Below, piece after piece: positions 24,805 to 32,391 of a stretch of DNA of 33,242 bases. The notes beneath the pieces are model-generated. The model was not told where the DNA came from. It saw only the letters and a list, made by a program, of their open reading frames with translations, and ran no database searches. Positions within the stretch are counted from its first letter, which is position 1. Every line of letters begins with the position of its first letter. The position numbers were made by a program, and so were the translations under genes. Source of the DNA: Wolinella sp052173415 (GTDB taxonomy: Bacteria > Campylobacterota > Campylobacteria > Campylobacterales > Helicobacteraceae); contig JBQMYQ010000016.1 in the NCBI GenBank assembly GCA_052173415.1, positions 1 through 33,242 on the forward strand, in the 5' to 3' direction.

Positions 24805-24810
24805 TATAAT
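24805..24810 (+). promoter_or_regulatory. Probable -10 box of the nusA promoter
   Basis: TATAAT (within AATATATAAT) lies in the 140-bp region between the divergent HP0268-like gene and nusA, about 45 bp before the preferred nusA start. A TGC-rich stretch with periodic T tracts precedes it. Confidence 0.55.
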
Positions 24811-24854
24811 TATCCGCGCTTTTTAGGGCTATGTTTGATATAAGGAATCGTAAG

Positions 24855-25982
24855 TTGGAAAAAATTTTAGATATTATTGAACTTATTGCTTATGAGAAAG
24901 GTCTCAATATCGATAGTGTAGAAAATGCCGTGAAAGAGGCTATTATTATCACTGCAAAGAAGAGCTTAGATGAGCATATCAATTATGATGTTGAGATTGA
25001 TAAAAAAAATAAAACATTAAAATTGTATCAAAAAATTTTAGTATGTGCCGCAGATGATGAGCGTCTCTCTGAAGATCGCGATAATTATCTTTCGGTGATC
25101 GAGGCGAAGAAGGTTGATCCGAGCGTGGAGATCGGCGATGAGTTGCGTTATGAGCTTAGTCTTGAAAACATGAGCCGAAGCGCGGTCAATACGCTTTATA
25201 AGGAGCTCGAGTTTCATATTCAGCGACTCATTGAGACGCAACTTTTTGATAAATATCGTTCGCAAGTAGGGAAAATCGTCTCGGGAAATGTCGTGAGAAT
25301 CGATGATGAGGGGAATACCTTCGTCGAGATTGATGAGATTCGTGCGTTTTTGCCCAAGAAAAATCGCATAAAAGGCGAAAGCTTTAAGGTGGGGAGCGTT
25401 ATGGGGGCGATTTTGCGCCATGTCTCAATCGATCGCAAAAATGGCATTCAAATTGAGCTTTCACGCACGACACCTAAGCTTTTGGAGGAGCTTTTGCGCC
25501 TTGAAGTGCCCGAGATTAAAGATGGCGATGTGATGATTGAGCGATGTGCGAGGATTCCAGGCGAGCGCGCTAAGGTTGCCATTAGCTCTACGAGTGCGAA
25601 GATTGACGCGGTGGGCGCGACTGTGGGAGTGAAAGGCGTGCGGATTAATGCGGTGGGCAGGGAGCTTAAGAACGAGAATATCGACTGTATCGAGTATTCG
25701 CCGATTCCCGAGATGTTCATCGCCCGCGCGCTCTCGCCTGCACTCATCTCAAGCGTGAGGATTGAGGGTGAGAATCGCGCCCTTGTCACGCTTCCAAGCG
25801 ATCAAAAGCCCAAAGCCATCGGCAAAAACGGAGTGAATATCCGCCTTGCTTCCATGCTCACGGGCTTTGAGATTGAGCTTGTTGAGCAAGACGGGCTTTT
25901 TGGCAATGCGCCTTTAAGCACTACCGCGGAAACACAGGAGAAGACAGATATTAGCTCGCTCGCTTCACTATTTAAAGAGTGA
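24855..25982 (+). CDS. nusA: Transcription termination/antitermination factor NusA
   Basis: NusA binds RNA polymerase and modulates pausing, termination and antitermination. The N-terminal domain (KILDIIELIAYEKGL) is followed by an S1 domain (VGKIVSGNVVRIDDEGN, near residues 135-200) and two KH domains with GVKGVRINAVGREL and AIGKNGVNIRLAS. At about 375 residues it lacks the C-terminal acidic repeats of E. coli NusA, as is usual in this phylum. I prefer TTG 24855: AAGGA at 24842-24846 is 8 bp away and the product begins MEKILDIIE, like Helicobacter NusA. An ATG at 24831 would add eight residues. Confidence 0.94.
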   Translation: MEKILDIIELIAYEKGLNIDSVENAVKEAIIITAKKSLDEHINYDVEIDKKNKTLKLYQKILVCAADDERLSEDRDNYLSVIEAKKVDPSVEIGDELRYELSLENMSRSAVNTLYKELEFHIQRLIETQLFDKYRSQVGKIVSGNVVRIDDEGNTFVEIDEIRAFLPKKNRIKGESFKVGSVMGAILRHVSIDRKNGIQIELSRTTPKLLEELLRLEVPEIKDGDVMIERCARIPGERAKVAISSTSAKIDAVGATVGVKGVRINAVGRELKNENIDCIEYSPIPEMFIARALSPALISSVRIEGENRALVTLPSDQKPKAIGKNGVNIRLASMLTGFEIELVEQDGLFGNAPLSTTAETQEKTDISSLASLFKE

Positions 25983-26108
25983 GATTTAATTGGGGTAGGC
26001 ACGCAAAAAGATTGTGCGCTTAAAGCGCGGAGTGTCTGTAATTTTGCTAGAGACAAAAGGGAGATTTCTTGAGAGGTTTTGCTTTGTATCCGAGCAAAAT
26101 AGAGCGCG

Positions 26109-26128
26109 CGATTCCCGCGCGGGAATCG
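26109..26128. repeat. 20-bp perfect palindrome built from two GGGAATC units
   Basis: CGATTCCCGCGCGGGAATCG is its own reverse complement. It lies in the 260-bp gap between convergent nusA and the cytochrome c gene and joins two head-to-head copies of the over-represented GGGAATC heptamer. It could fold as a GC-rich hairpin, but no U-run follows in either direction, so a simple intrinsic terminator is not clear. Confidence 0.9.
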
Positions 26129-26197
26129 GCAAGAATCGACGCTGCGAAAGATGAGAGAGGATTACGCAAAAGTAGCGTAAAAGCAAAGGGTATGCAT

Positions 26198-26220
26198 GGG
26201 AATCTGGAGTTCAGATTCCC
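26198..26220. repeat. 9-bp stem, 5-nt loop inverted repeat of the GGGAATC motif
   Basis: GGGAATCTG and CAGATTCCC flank the loop GAGTT with no mismatch. GCAAAG (26183-26188) and CTTTGC (26227-26232) could add an outer stem. It ends 23 bp from the stop codon of the cytochrome c gene on the minus strand, so it may serve as that gene's transcript end. TTACGC/GCGTAA (26162-26180) and GCGCTT/AAGCGC (26016-26028) are further inverted repeats in the same gap. Confidence 0.8.
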
Positions 26221-26242
26221 GCACTGCTTTGCATTAACTTCA

Positions 26243-26773
26243 TTACTCCTTCATGATTCCGTCTTTTGCAAAAGCTTGTAGGAATCGGAGCAGTCGATCT
26301 CGCTCCTCATCGTTAATTTTTGCAAAAGTTTGCATTGCGAGCAGATAGGCTGCCCATTCGCTCATCAGGTGCTCTTTTGGTTTATGCGCTGCGTGGCAGG
26401 AGCTACACGTGTCATAATACATAAGCTCAATCTCCTCCCATGCGCCATTTCCATCATCGCTAAGCTTTTTGGAGCTAATGAGGAATTCCGCTTTTGGAGT
26501 AGCCTTTTTGTTGTGTAGCTTATAGAAGACCACGAGTGGCTCTTTTGTTAGAGCCACTGCATGATCGTCCCCCTCGATGATCTCGCCACTAATGGAAATG
26601 AGCGTCATTTCGCCCATATCTTTTATGACGGTGATGGGTGTCCCCTCATAGATCTCGCCCACGACCTGCTTAGTGTCCTTGTCAAGGAGGTCTGCTTTAA
26701 TGTCATTCACAAAGAGATTCCCGCCCAAGGCAAAGCCACCTGTTAGCGTAATCCATAGCAACACCCTCATCAT
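26243..26773 (-). CDS. Monohaem c-type cytochrome, probable electron donor to the TorA-type reductase
   Basis: The 176-residue product has an N-terminal signal sequence (VLLWITLTGGFALGG) and one haem c site, Cys123-Ser-Ser-Cys126-His127. The haem-binding region (LMYYDTCSSCHAAHKPKEHLMSEW) resembles the C-terminal haem domain of TorC, but the tetrahaem quinol-oxidising domain is missing, so another protein must supply electrons. It starts 2 bp after torA and surely shares its transcript. C. jejuni has a comparable pair (Cj0264c/Cj0265c), so a two-gene S-/N-oxide respiration unit is the best reading. Confidence 0.88.
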   Translation of the reverse strand: MMRVLLWITLTGGFALGGNLFVNDIKADLLDKDTKQVVGEIYEGTPITVIKDMGEMTLISISGEIIEGDDHAVALTKEPLVVFYKLHNKKATPKAEFLISSKKLSDDGNGAWEEIELMYYDTCSSCHAAHKPKEHLMSEWAAYLLAMQTFAKINDEERDRLLRFLQAFAKDGIMKE

Positions 26774-26775
26774 CT

Positions 26776-29157
26776 CTATGCTCCTTTAATCTTTGGTGCT
26801 TTAATGCCCTTGTAAGGGGCTACATCAACCTTTTTAATCGCAGCAAGGCACGTATTTACCGAAGTCGCTTGCGCCATTTTTGATGTAGGTCGCGCGCTAG
26901 TTAGGATATTGATATGCCCTGCGTTGCATCGAGGTCGTGCGTCATTAGTATTCTCGGGATCATACCACGCCCCCTCTTCGACGCTAATCACGCCTCGCAT
27001 GATCTCATTGCTCACGATCGCCCCGCACAAAATCGCGCCTCTGTCGTTGTATATCTCGACTGTATCGCCATTTTTAATGCCATAGGTTTTCGCATCTTCA
27101 TCGTTAATGAGGACGGGCTCTCGGTTGGCAATTTTGTAGGAATCGCGCACTCCTGAGTTATCCAGCTGCGAGTGGATTCTTAGCTTTGGATGCGGGCTTA
27201 AAACGTGGAGCGGATATTTTTTTGTCATTTTTGTATCTCCGAGCCATTCTGCAGGAGTGAACCACATCGGATGCCCTTTGAAATCATCAAGCCCAAATGA
27301 GGCAAATTTTTCAGAGAAGATTTGGATTTTTCCACTTTCTGTTGCGAGCTTATTTTTGATCGGATCGGCTCTGAAATCTGCGTGGCGGACGAATCTATGC
27401 GCCTCTTTGCTTGGTTCAAAATAGATATAGCCTTTCTCCCAAAACTCCTCAAAGCTCATCACATTGGGGCAGTCGCTCTTCTCATAAAGTCCCTTGATTA
27501 GCTCCATTTGCCCTTTGCCTTGCGTGAATCTCCTATATTCTTTTTCGCCGACCATTTTTGCCATCTCTGCGAAGATGTCATAGTCATTTTTTGCCTCATA
27601 GAGGGGCTCAATGACCTTTCTCATCGCATAGACGTAATCTTGCGAATATGATCCGCCATAGCTAATATCATCTCTCTCAAGCGGAGTAGTCGCAGGTAGC
27701 ACGATGTCTGCCATTTTTGCCATAGGTGTCCACCATGGCTCATGGACGATGACGGTATCAAGCGTGCGGAGCGCCTTAATTAGCTCGTTGGTATCAGGGT
27801 GATGTCCTAAGAGTGTCGCTCCTGTCATGTAGAGCACCTTTATATCAGGATAGGTCATCTCCGAGCCCTTAAACTTAATCTTCTTTCCGGGATTGAGGAT
27901 TGCCTCGCTAATGCGGGAAGCAGGAATATTGACATCGACCTTGTTTTTGCCCTGTGCTAGACCGCCCGGAAGTGTCGCGCCGGAGAATGCCTGTGCGCCT
28001 CCGGAGTAGTGCGCGGAGAATCCGATTCCCCCACCGGGAAGTCCGATCTGACCGATCATAGAAGCGAGCACAATTAACATCCAATCAGCTTGTTCGCCAT
28101 ATTGCGCCCTCTGCATTGCCCAGTTACCCGCGATGAAGGTGCGATTCCTAACAAACGTATCGGCAAGTCTCTTGATGACCTCCTCGGGAATCCCTGAGAT
28201 TTTTGCCGCCCATGCGGGAGTTTTTGCCACTTTATCTTCAGTTTTGCCTAAGAGATAAGGGAGGAATTTATCAAAGCCATAGGTATATTTTTCGATAAAT
28301 TTTTTGTCGTATTGCTTGCTTGTGTAGAGATAATGGCACATTCCAAGCATCATTGCTACGTCGGTATTTGGGCGGATTTTGATCCACTCTGCGTTGCAAC
28401 GTTTTGCAATGGGCGTGTATTGTGGATCAATAGCGATGAACTTGATTTTGGATTTTGCGTATTGATCGAAATAGGCGTTATCAGCGCGATTGGCGATTTT
28501 GTAGTCGATTTGATTGCACTTGAAGAGATCCGTGCCCCACATCACATACACTTGAGTGTTATCAAGGATTACCTCGTGGCTGGTCTGAAGCGAATAGACC
28601 TCCAAATCGCCCATGATGGTCGCATTGACTTTGCCCGCTGCGCCATTACTGTATTCGCCATCTGTCCCTACGGCTCCGCCGATGACGTTGTTAAAGAATC
28701 GACCCGCCAGAGCTCCGCAGTTATGCAGTAGTCCCGGGTGTCCCCAGCCGCTGTAGCTTCCATTATAAACTTGCTCGGGTTTGACACTCTGAAGCTTTGT
28801 AAGCACGAGCTTTAGTGCCTCATCCCAGCTTACCCGCACGAACTCCTCTTTTCCGCGGAGCTCCCCAGCACCTTTCCCCGCTAGGAAACTCTTCCTCACG
28901 CAAGGGTATTTGATACGAGTTTCAGAATAGACACGGTCAATCCACGCCTTATTCCCGGGGAATCGAGCGTCCTTATCTGAATCCTGCGCTCGGATTCCTA
29001 CGATTTTCCCATTCTCGACGTCTGCATAGAATGCGCCTAAGTTTGAAGCATGCGGGATAGTTTGTTTATCCTTAGCTTTTGCAAATAGCGGGTTTGCACT
29101 AAGAGCGAGGCTGGTTATAGCCGATGACTTCAAAAACGTTCGTCGTGATAGCGACAT
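26776..29157 (-). CDS. Periplasmic molybdopterin S-/N-oxide reductase (TorA/BisC/DorA family)
   Basis: This 793-residue molybdoenzyme reduces TMAO, DMSO or related oxides at the end of an anaerobic respiratory chain. It has a Tat signal (SRRTFLK, residues 4-10). There is no N-terminal FeS cysteine cluster, as in the TorA/DorA group. The NGSYSGWGHPGLLHN segment should hold the serine ligand to molybdenum, and QIGLPGGGIGFSAHYSGG and HEPWWTPMAKMADIVLPATTPLERDD are further signatures. TMAO, DMSO, methionine sulfoxide and biotin sulfoxide reductases cannot be separated by eye. AAGGAGAG lies just before the ATG. It diverges from the first porin across about 200 bp. Confidence 0.92.
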   Translation of the reverse strand: MSLSRRTFLKSSAITSLALSANPLFAKAKDKQTIPHASNLGAFYADVENGKIVGIRAQDSDKDARFPGNKAWIDRVYSETRIKYPCVRKSFLAGKGAGELRGKEEFVRVSWDEALKLVLTKLQSVKPEQVYNGSYSGWGHPGLLHNCGALAGRFFNNVIGGAVGTDGEYSNGAAGKVNATIMGDLEVYSLQTSHEVILDNTQVYVMWGTDLFKCNQIDYKIANRADNAYFDQYAKSKIKFIAIDPQYTPIAKRCNAEWIKIRPNTDVAMMLGMCHYLYTSKQYDKKFIEKYTYGFDKFLPYLLGKTEDKVAKTPAWAAKISGIPEEVIKRLADTFVRNRTFIAGNWAMQRAQYGEQADWMLIVLASMIGQIGLPGGGIGFSAHYSGGAQAFSGATLPGGLAQGKNKVDVNIPASRISEAILNPGKKIKFKGSEMTYPDIKVLYMTGATLLGHHPDTNELIKALRTLDTVIVHEPWWTPMAKMADIVLPATTPLERDDISYGGSYSQDYVYAMRKVIEPLYEAKNDYDIFAEMAKMVGEKEYRRFTQGKGQMELIKGLYEKSDCPNVMSFEEFWEKGYIYFEPSKEAHRFVRHADFRADPIKNKLATESGKIQIFSEKFASFGLDDFKGHPMWFTPAEWLGDTKMTKKYPLHVLSPHPKLRIHSQLDNSGVRDSYKIANREPVLINDEDAKTYGIKNGDTVEIYNDRGAILCGAIVSNEIMRGVISVEEGAWYDPENTNDARPRCNAGHINILTSARPTSKMAQATSVNTCLAAIKKVDVAPYKGIKAPKIKGA

Positions 29158-29327
29158 GTTCTCTCCTTATGGTTTAGATTGTGTGAGATTTGGTTTGCTT
29201 GTCGCCTGAGCGACGTAAAACGATAGCGATTCTCAACAATTAAAGACCTCCGAAAATTTTATTAATTTTTAAAATTTATACTCCCTTAATGCGTCGTATT
29301 TCCTGTATTTGCGCCCCAAAATTAAGC

Positions 29328-29333
29328 TACAAT
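29328..29333 (+). promoter_or_regulatory. Possible -10 box of the first porin gene
   Basis: TACAAT within AGCTACAATCC lies about 29 bp before the ATG at 29362, giving a short leader that contains AAGGAG (29351-29356). The AT-rich stretch upstream (29250-29290) is shared with the divergent torA and may hold its promoter too. Confidence 0.45.
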
Positions 29334-29361
29334 CCATTTCGTGATATGAGAAGGAGCATAA

Positions 29362-30657
29362 ATGAAGCACCTAAAGGCGAGTTTAGTCCTCGCATTTTCT
29401 CTGTGCGGAGTTGCGAATATAAGCCTTGCAAGTTCCCTGCAGGAGGAAATTGAAGATGTGGATATGAGTATTTTCCTGCGCTATCGCTACACGGGAACTC
29501 ATATGAAGAATCAGGATTTTGGGGCGTCTCATCTAAAAGGAAGTAGTGCCGATTCTTCCCACGCATGGCGCGCGAATGCTGATTTTAAGAGCCCAAATCT
29601 TGAGGGAATCGAGCTAAATCTAGGAATCGTATATAACAATTCAAGCATTCAAGCAAACAGGGGCAATGTGTATCCAAATGTGGGGCAAGGATTGGGCGCG
29701 GGTGAGGATAGTGCTTTTGGTGTTTCGACCTTCTTTGCAACACTTCATTTAGAAGCGATGAGCACGGTGGTTCATCTTGGTAAAATGAGGCTTGATACGC
29801 CACTCAATGACACGCTTGATGATCGTGGCACGGGAATCTACGCGTTCAATAGCGATATACCGCACTGGACGTTTAAAGGGGGCGCGTTTGACACATGGTC
29901 GCTTGGCGATTTAGGCAAGGATTATGATTTTGGTGCTACGGGGAGCAATAGTATTACAAAAGAGCTCATCGCAGTGGGGGCGAATGCGGATTATGAGAGC
30001 ATAAGTGCGCAGTTGTGGTATTTTCGCGCAGGTGGTCTTGTAGATCATGCGCTTTTTGCCGAGCTTGCGTATGAAAATGAGCTCTTTGCGCTAAAAGGGC
30101 AGTCCGCTATCTCGTCTCTTGATAAAAAGGGCGAGTTGCTAAATGGCGTCCCCAGCGGGAATCTGCTCTATACGTTTGAGGCACAAGCGCGCGTTGCGGA
30201 ACAGAAAACAAGGCTAAAGGTGGGTTACATTGGATCGGGCGAAAAGGGCTATCGCGTCAGCCTTGATAATCAAGCAAGCTTTAATATGGGAGGGAAAATC
30301 TGGAATGATCATAGTATCGCTGAGGTGAATTATTCCATTTACGGGGCTTTCCCAAGAGCGCAAAATAGGCTCGATTCCCTGAAGCTTTCGGTGTTTTATG
30401 TCGGTGTGGATCACGAGATGGAAGAGGGGCTATATGCGGGAATCGACTACGTTAGAGGCGAAAACAAAAAGGCTCTCTACACCATTAATTTCCAAGAGAT
30501 TACCCCGATGATTACGTATAAATACAACAAAAATGTTGATTTTCTCGCCTATTATGCGATGCTAAAGGCAGAGAATACGGAGCTTAAAAAGAGCTTGACT
30601 ACCTACAAAGACGCTCATCAAAGTCGCTTCAAATTCCAAGTGACGTATCATTTTTGA
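29362..30657 (+). CDS. Major outer membrane protein (MOMP/OprD-like porin), copy 1
   Basis: The 431-residue product has a signal peptide (cleavage near SLAS), alternating beta-strand sequence, and a C-terminal strand ending in Phe (FQVTYHF), the outer membrane barrel signal. The start MSIFLRYRYTG and the segments LGAGEDSAFGVSTFF and LDTPLNDTLDDRGTGIYAF fit the MOMP-type porins of Campylobacterota, related to OprD. These porins pass small solutes across the outer membrane. It is about the same length as copy 2, with clear similarity across the middle and C-terminal parts; its last third also matches the broken copy at the window end. Confidence 0.88.
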   Translation: MKHLKASLVLAFSLCGVANISLASSLQEEIEDVDMSIFLRYRYTGTHMKNQDFGASHLKGSSADSSHAWRANADFKSPNLEGIELNLGIVYNNSSIQANRGNVYPNVGQGLGAGEDSAFGVSTFFATLHLEAMSTVVHLGKMRLDTPLNDTLDDRGTGIYAFNSDIPHWTFKGGAFDTWSLGDLGKDYDFGATGSNSITKELIAVGANADYESISAQLWYFRAGGLVDHALFAELAYENELFALKGQSAISSLDKKGELLNGVPSGNLLYTFEAQARVAEQKTRLKVGYIGSGEKGYRVSLDNQASFNMGGKIWNDHSIAEVNYSIYGAFPRAQNRLDSLKLSVFYVGVDHEMEEGLYAGIDYVRGENKKALYTINFQEITPMITYKYNKNVDFLAYYAMLKAENTELKKSLTTYKDAHQSRFKFQVTYHF

Positions 30658-30735
30658 TGAGCTTGCTTACCCATAGGGAATCGCGTGCAAAATACCCGAT
30701 GTGAGTGGATATTTTAGGGCTTTGGAAACTTTTAT

Positions 30736-30741
30736 TATAAT
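30736..30741 (+). promoter_or_regulatory. Probable -10 box of the second porin gene
   Basis: TATAAT in TTTATTATAATATTCGC lies 45 bp before ATG 30786. The leader directly after it holds the inverted repeat ATTCGCT (30742-30748) / AGCGAAT (30759-30765), a 7-bp stem that would sit at the very 5' end of the mRNA, before the ribosome binding site AAAAAGGAG. Confidence 0.6.
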
Positions 30742-30765
30742 ATTCGCTTCTTCCGCGGAGCGAAT
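30742..30765 (+). promoter_or_regulatory. 5'-leader hairpin of the second porin mRNA
   Basis: A perfect 7-bp inverted repeat (ATTCGCT/AGCGAAT) with a 10-nt loop containing CCGCGG lies between the -10 box and the ribosome binding site. A 5'-end stem-loop of this kind often protects abundant outer membrane protein mRNAs from decay. Copy 1 has no such leader. Confidence 0.5.
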
Positions 30766-30785
30766 TAGCACAAAAAGGAGCGCAG

Positions 30786-32090
30786 ATGAAATTAGCGAAA
30801 ATTAGCCTAGTTGCGATGGTGGCACTTGGAGCACTCTCTAGCACAGGCTTTGCTAAGCCTTTGGGGGAGGTGATTAAAGGTGTGGATGCTAGCGGATATC
30901 TCCGCTACCGCTATGATGGTGATGAGTGGGAAAATAAGGGAGGGATGAAGAGTAGCATGGCTAATAGCGAGGCAAAGCATAAATATCGAGCTTTGGCTAA
31001 TCTGAAAATCCCTGTCGCTACGGGCATGGCGTTTAATTTAGGTGCGCTCTATATTAACGAAAATGCCACGGCTAATACGAGTGGATCAAGCACGGGCACG
31101 GGTCTAGGTGCGGGCGAAGATGGCGATTTTGGAGTGAGTAGCTACTTTATGAGTTTTACGCCTAAAGCGACCCAAACTACACTAAAAGTCGGGAAACAGC
31201 TCCTTGATACGCCCCTCACCGATGCGAGTGATTTTGACCGCGGCACGGGAATCTACGCACTAAGTAGCGATATACCTAACTGGACATTCGCACTCGGGGC
31301 ATTTGATACTTTTGCCCTTGCTGATGTGCATAGATATGGGAGTGATGTGACGTCAAATTCCTCAATTACCGAGGCATTTTATGTCGCAGGCGCGATGGCA
31401 AAATATGATGCGCTCTCTGCTGGAGCATGGTATTATCGTGTCAAGAATCTTATGGATAGTGCGATCTATGCCAATCTTGATTATGAAATGGGACTAAGCG
31501 AGGGTATGGGACTAGGAATCTCCCTTGCCTATGCAAGAAATGAAGTATATCAGAAGGCTAGTTTATGGCATGTGGGCGCGAAGAGAAACGACCTTTATAA
31601 AGCGCAGATTGATGTGAATGTCGATCCGATAAGATTTGCCGTGGGGTATTTGGGCAATAGTGCAGATGGGTATTCTGTCGCTTTTGATTCTAATGCAAAA
31701 GGGCTCATCACTCCCATGAATATGGGGCAGCTGTGGTGGCAAAATTCCTATACGGGCGTTCGATTCTCTCCATTCTTAGGGAGTGGAATTAAGGTTGAGA
31801 GGAATCAAAGAGATGCGCTTAGTGTCCTTTATGCGAATTTCGCATGGGATATTACAGATAGCGTGAGAGTTTCGCTTATCGGTGTAGGTGGCAAAGCAGA
31901 GCTTGATCGGGGCAATGGCATACCAAAATACACACGAGATTTTATCGAGATCACGCCCGTGGCGGAGTATAAGCACACCGAAAATCTTAGCTTCCTCGCC
32001 TATCATGCGATGCTTCAAACCAAAGTGGCTAGAATAAGTCTCAAAGAGTATCGAAATCGCTTTCGATTCCAGACCCTCTATCGCTTCTAA
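30786..32090 (+). CDS. Major outer membrane protein (MOMP/OprD-like porin), copy 2
   Basis: The 434-residue product starts with a signal peptide (KISLVAMVALGALSSTGFA) and ends in an aromatic barrel strand (FRFQTLYRF). It shares with copy 1 the elements YLRYRYDG, GTGLGAGEDGDFGVSSYF, LLDTPLTDASDFDRGTGIYALSSDIPNWTF, DFIEITPVAEYKHTENLSFLAYHAML and the overall order. The two are tandem paralogues 128 bp apart with separate probable promoters. A strong ribosome binding site and the leader hairpin suggest high expression of this copy. Confidence 0.88.
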   Translation: MKLAKISLVAMVALGALSSTGFAKPLGEVIKGVDASGYLRYRYDGDEWENKGGMKSSMANSEAKHKYRALANLKIPVATGMAFNLGALYINENATANTSGSSTGTGLGAGEDGDFGVSSYFMSFTPKATQTTLKVGKQLLDTPLTDASDFDRGTGIYALSSDIPNWTFALGAFDTFALADVHRYGSDVTSNSSITEAFYVAGAMAKYDALSAGAWYYRVKNLMDSAIYANLDYEMGLSEGMGLGISLAYARNEVYQKASLWHVGAKRNDLYKAQIDVNVDPIRFAVGYLGNSADGYSVAFDSNAKGLITPMNMGQLWWQNSYTGVRFSPFLGSGIKVERNQRDALSVLYANFAWDITDSVRVSLIGVGGKAELDRGNGIPKYTRDFIEITPVAEYKHTENLSFLAYHAMLQTKVARISLKEYRNRFRFQTLYRF

Positions 32091-32181
32091 AACCCTTGTG
32101 CCTCGACGGGATTCCTGTGGGGCACTGAGTCCTTAGCTCTTCGCATAACTTCGATATAACCTGGCTCAAAACTCTTGTAAA

Positions 32182-32265
32182 GTTTTCTTTAAAATCAAAG
32201 CGAGGTAGATTCACTCCAAAGCACCTACTCATCGTCCTTAGTGCATGTTTTCTTTAAAATCAAAG
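32182..32265. repeat. Pair of 19-bp perfect direct repeats
   Basis: GTTTTCTTTAAAATCAAAG occurs at 32182-32200 and again at 32247-32265, with 46 bp between. The first copy is preceded by TGTAAA (32176-32181), the reverse complement of the TTTACA boxes; the second runs straight into TATAAT. Two copies are too few for a CRISPR. They may be operator sites or the product of a small duplication or element insertion. Confidence 0.85.
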
Positions 32266-32278
32266 TGTATAATTTTTA

Positions 32279-32336
32279 TTTACACTTTTTTACAAAAACT
32301 TTACACAATTTTACAGAATCTTTACACATGTTTACA
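32279..32336. promoter_or_regulatory. Array of six helically phased TTTACA boxes
   Basis: TTTACA begins at 32279, 32289, 32300, 32310, 32321 and 32331, so the steps are 10, 11, 10, 11 and 10 bp: one DNA turn each. All six face the same way (TGTAAA on the minus strand). Direct repeats at this spacing are the usual binding pattern of OmpR-family response regulators, but I do not know a regulator with this exact box. The array begins 6 bp after a TATAAT, so a + strand transcript from it would start within the array. Confidence 0.75.
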
Positions 32337-32391
32337 ACTTCGTTAAATAGACGTTTAAAAGGTTTTGAAAGCCTTTAAAATAAAGCCTCTG

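Larger units (their letters stand above)
32091..32391. other. Gene-free repeat-rich region after the porins
   Basis: About 300 bp, AT-rich in its right half, with no convincing gene. From left to right it holds two GATTCC copies at the porin end, two copies of a 19-bp repeat, a TATAAT box (32268-32273, + strand), a phased array of six TTTACA boxes, and a short AAAGG/CCTTT inverted repeat (about 32359-32378) that may end the S24-type gene on the minus strand. A minus-strand frame at 32041-32232 overlaps the porin end and the repeat and looks spurious. Confidence 0.7.

Noticed and set aside
25986..26186. Minus-strand 66-codon frame in the same gap
   Set aside because: Same palindrome-derived residues, no plausible ribosome binding site, and no family likeness.
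26069..26281. Plus-strand 70-codon frame in the nusA/cytochrome gap
   Set aside because: Its sequence comes from the palindromes (IPARES-type readings of GATTCCCGCGCGGGAATC), it overlaps the cytochrome gene antisense, and it has low coding likeness.
32041..32232. Minus-strand 63-codon frame at the end of porin copy 2
   Set aside because: It overlaps the porin coding end and one 19-bp repeat, with odd composition; antisense shadow.
32182..32265. CRISPR array
   Set aside because: Only two 19-bp copies with one 46-bp interval; too short and too few, and no cas gene is in the window.
32279..32336. Replication origin with DnaA boxes
   Set aside because: TTTACA does not match the known epsilonproteobacterial DnaA box pattern (TTATCCACA-like), and no dnaA, dnaN or gyrase gene is near. 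Spacing fits a response regulator better.
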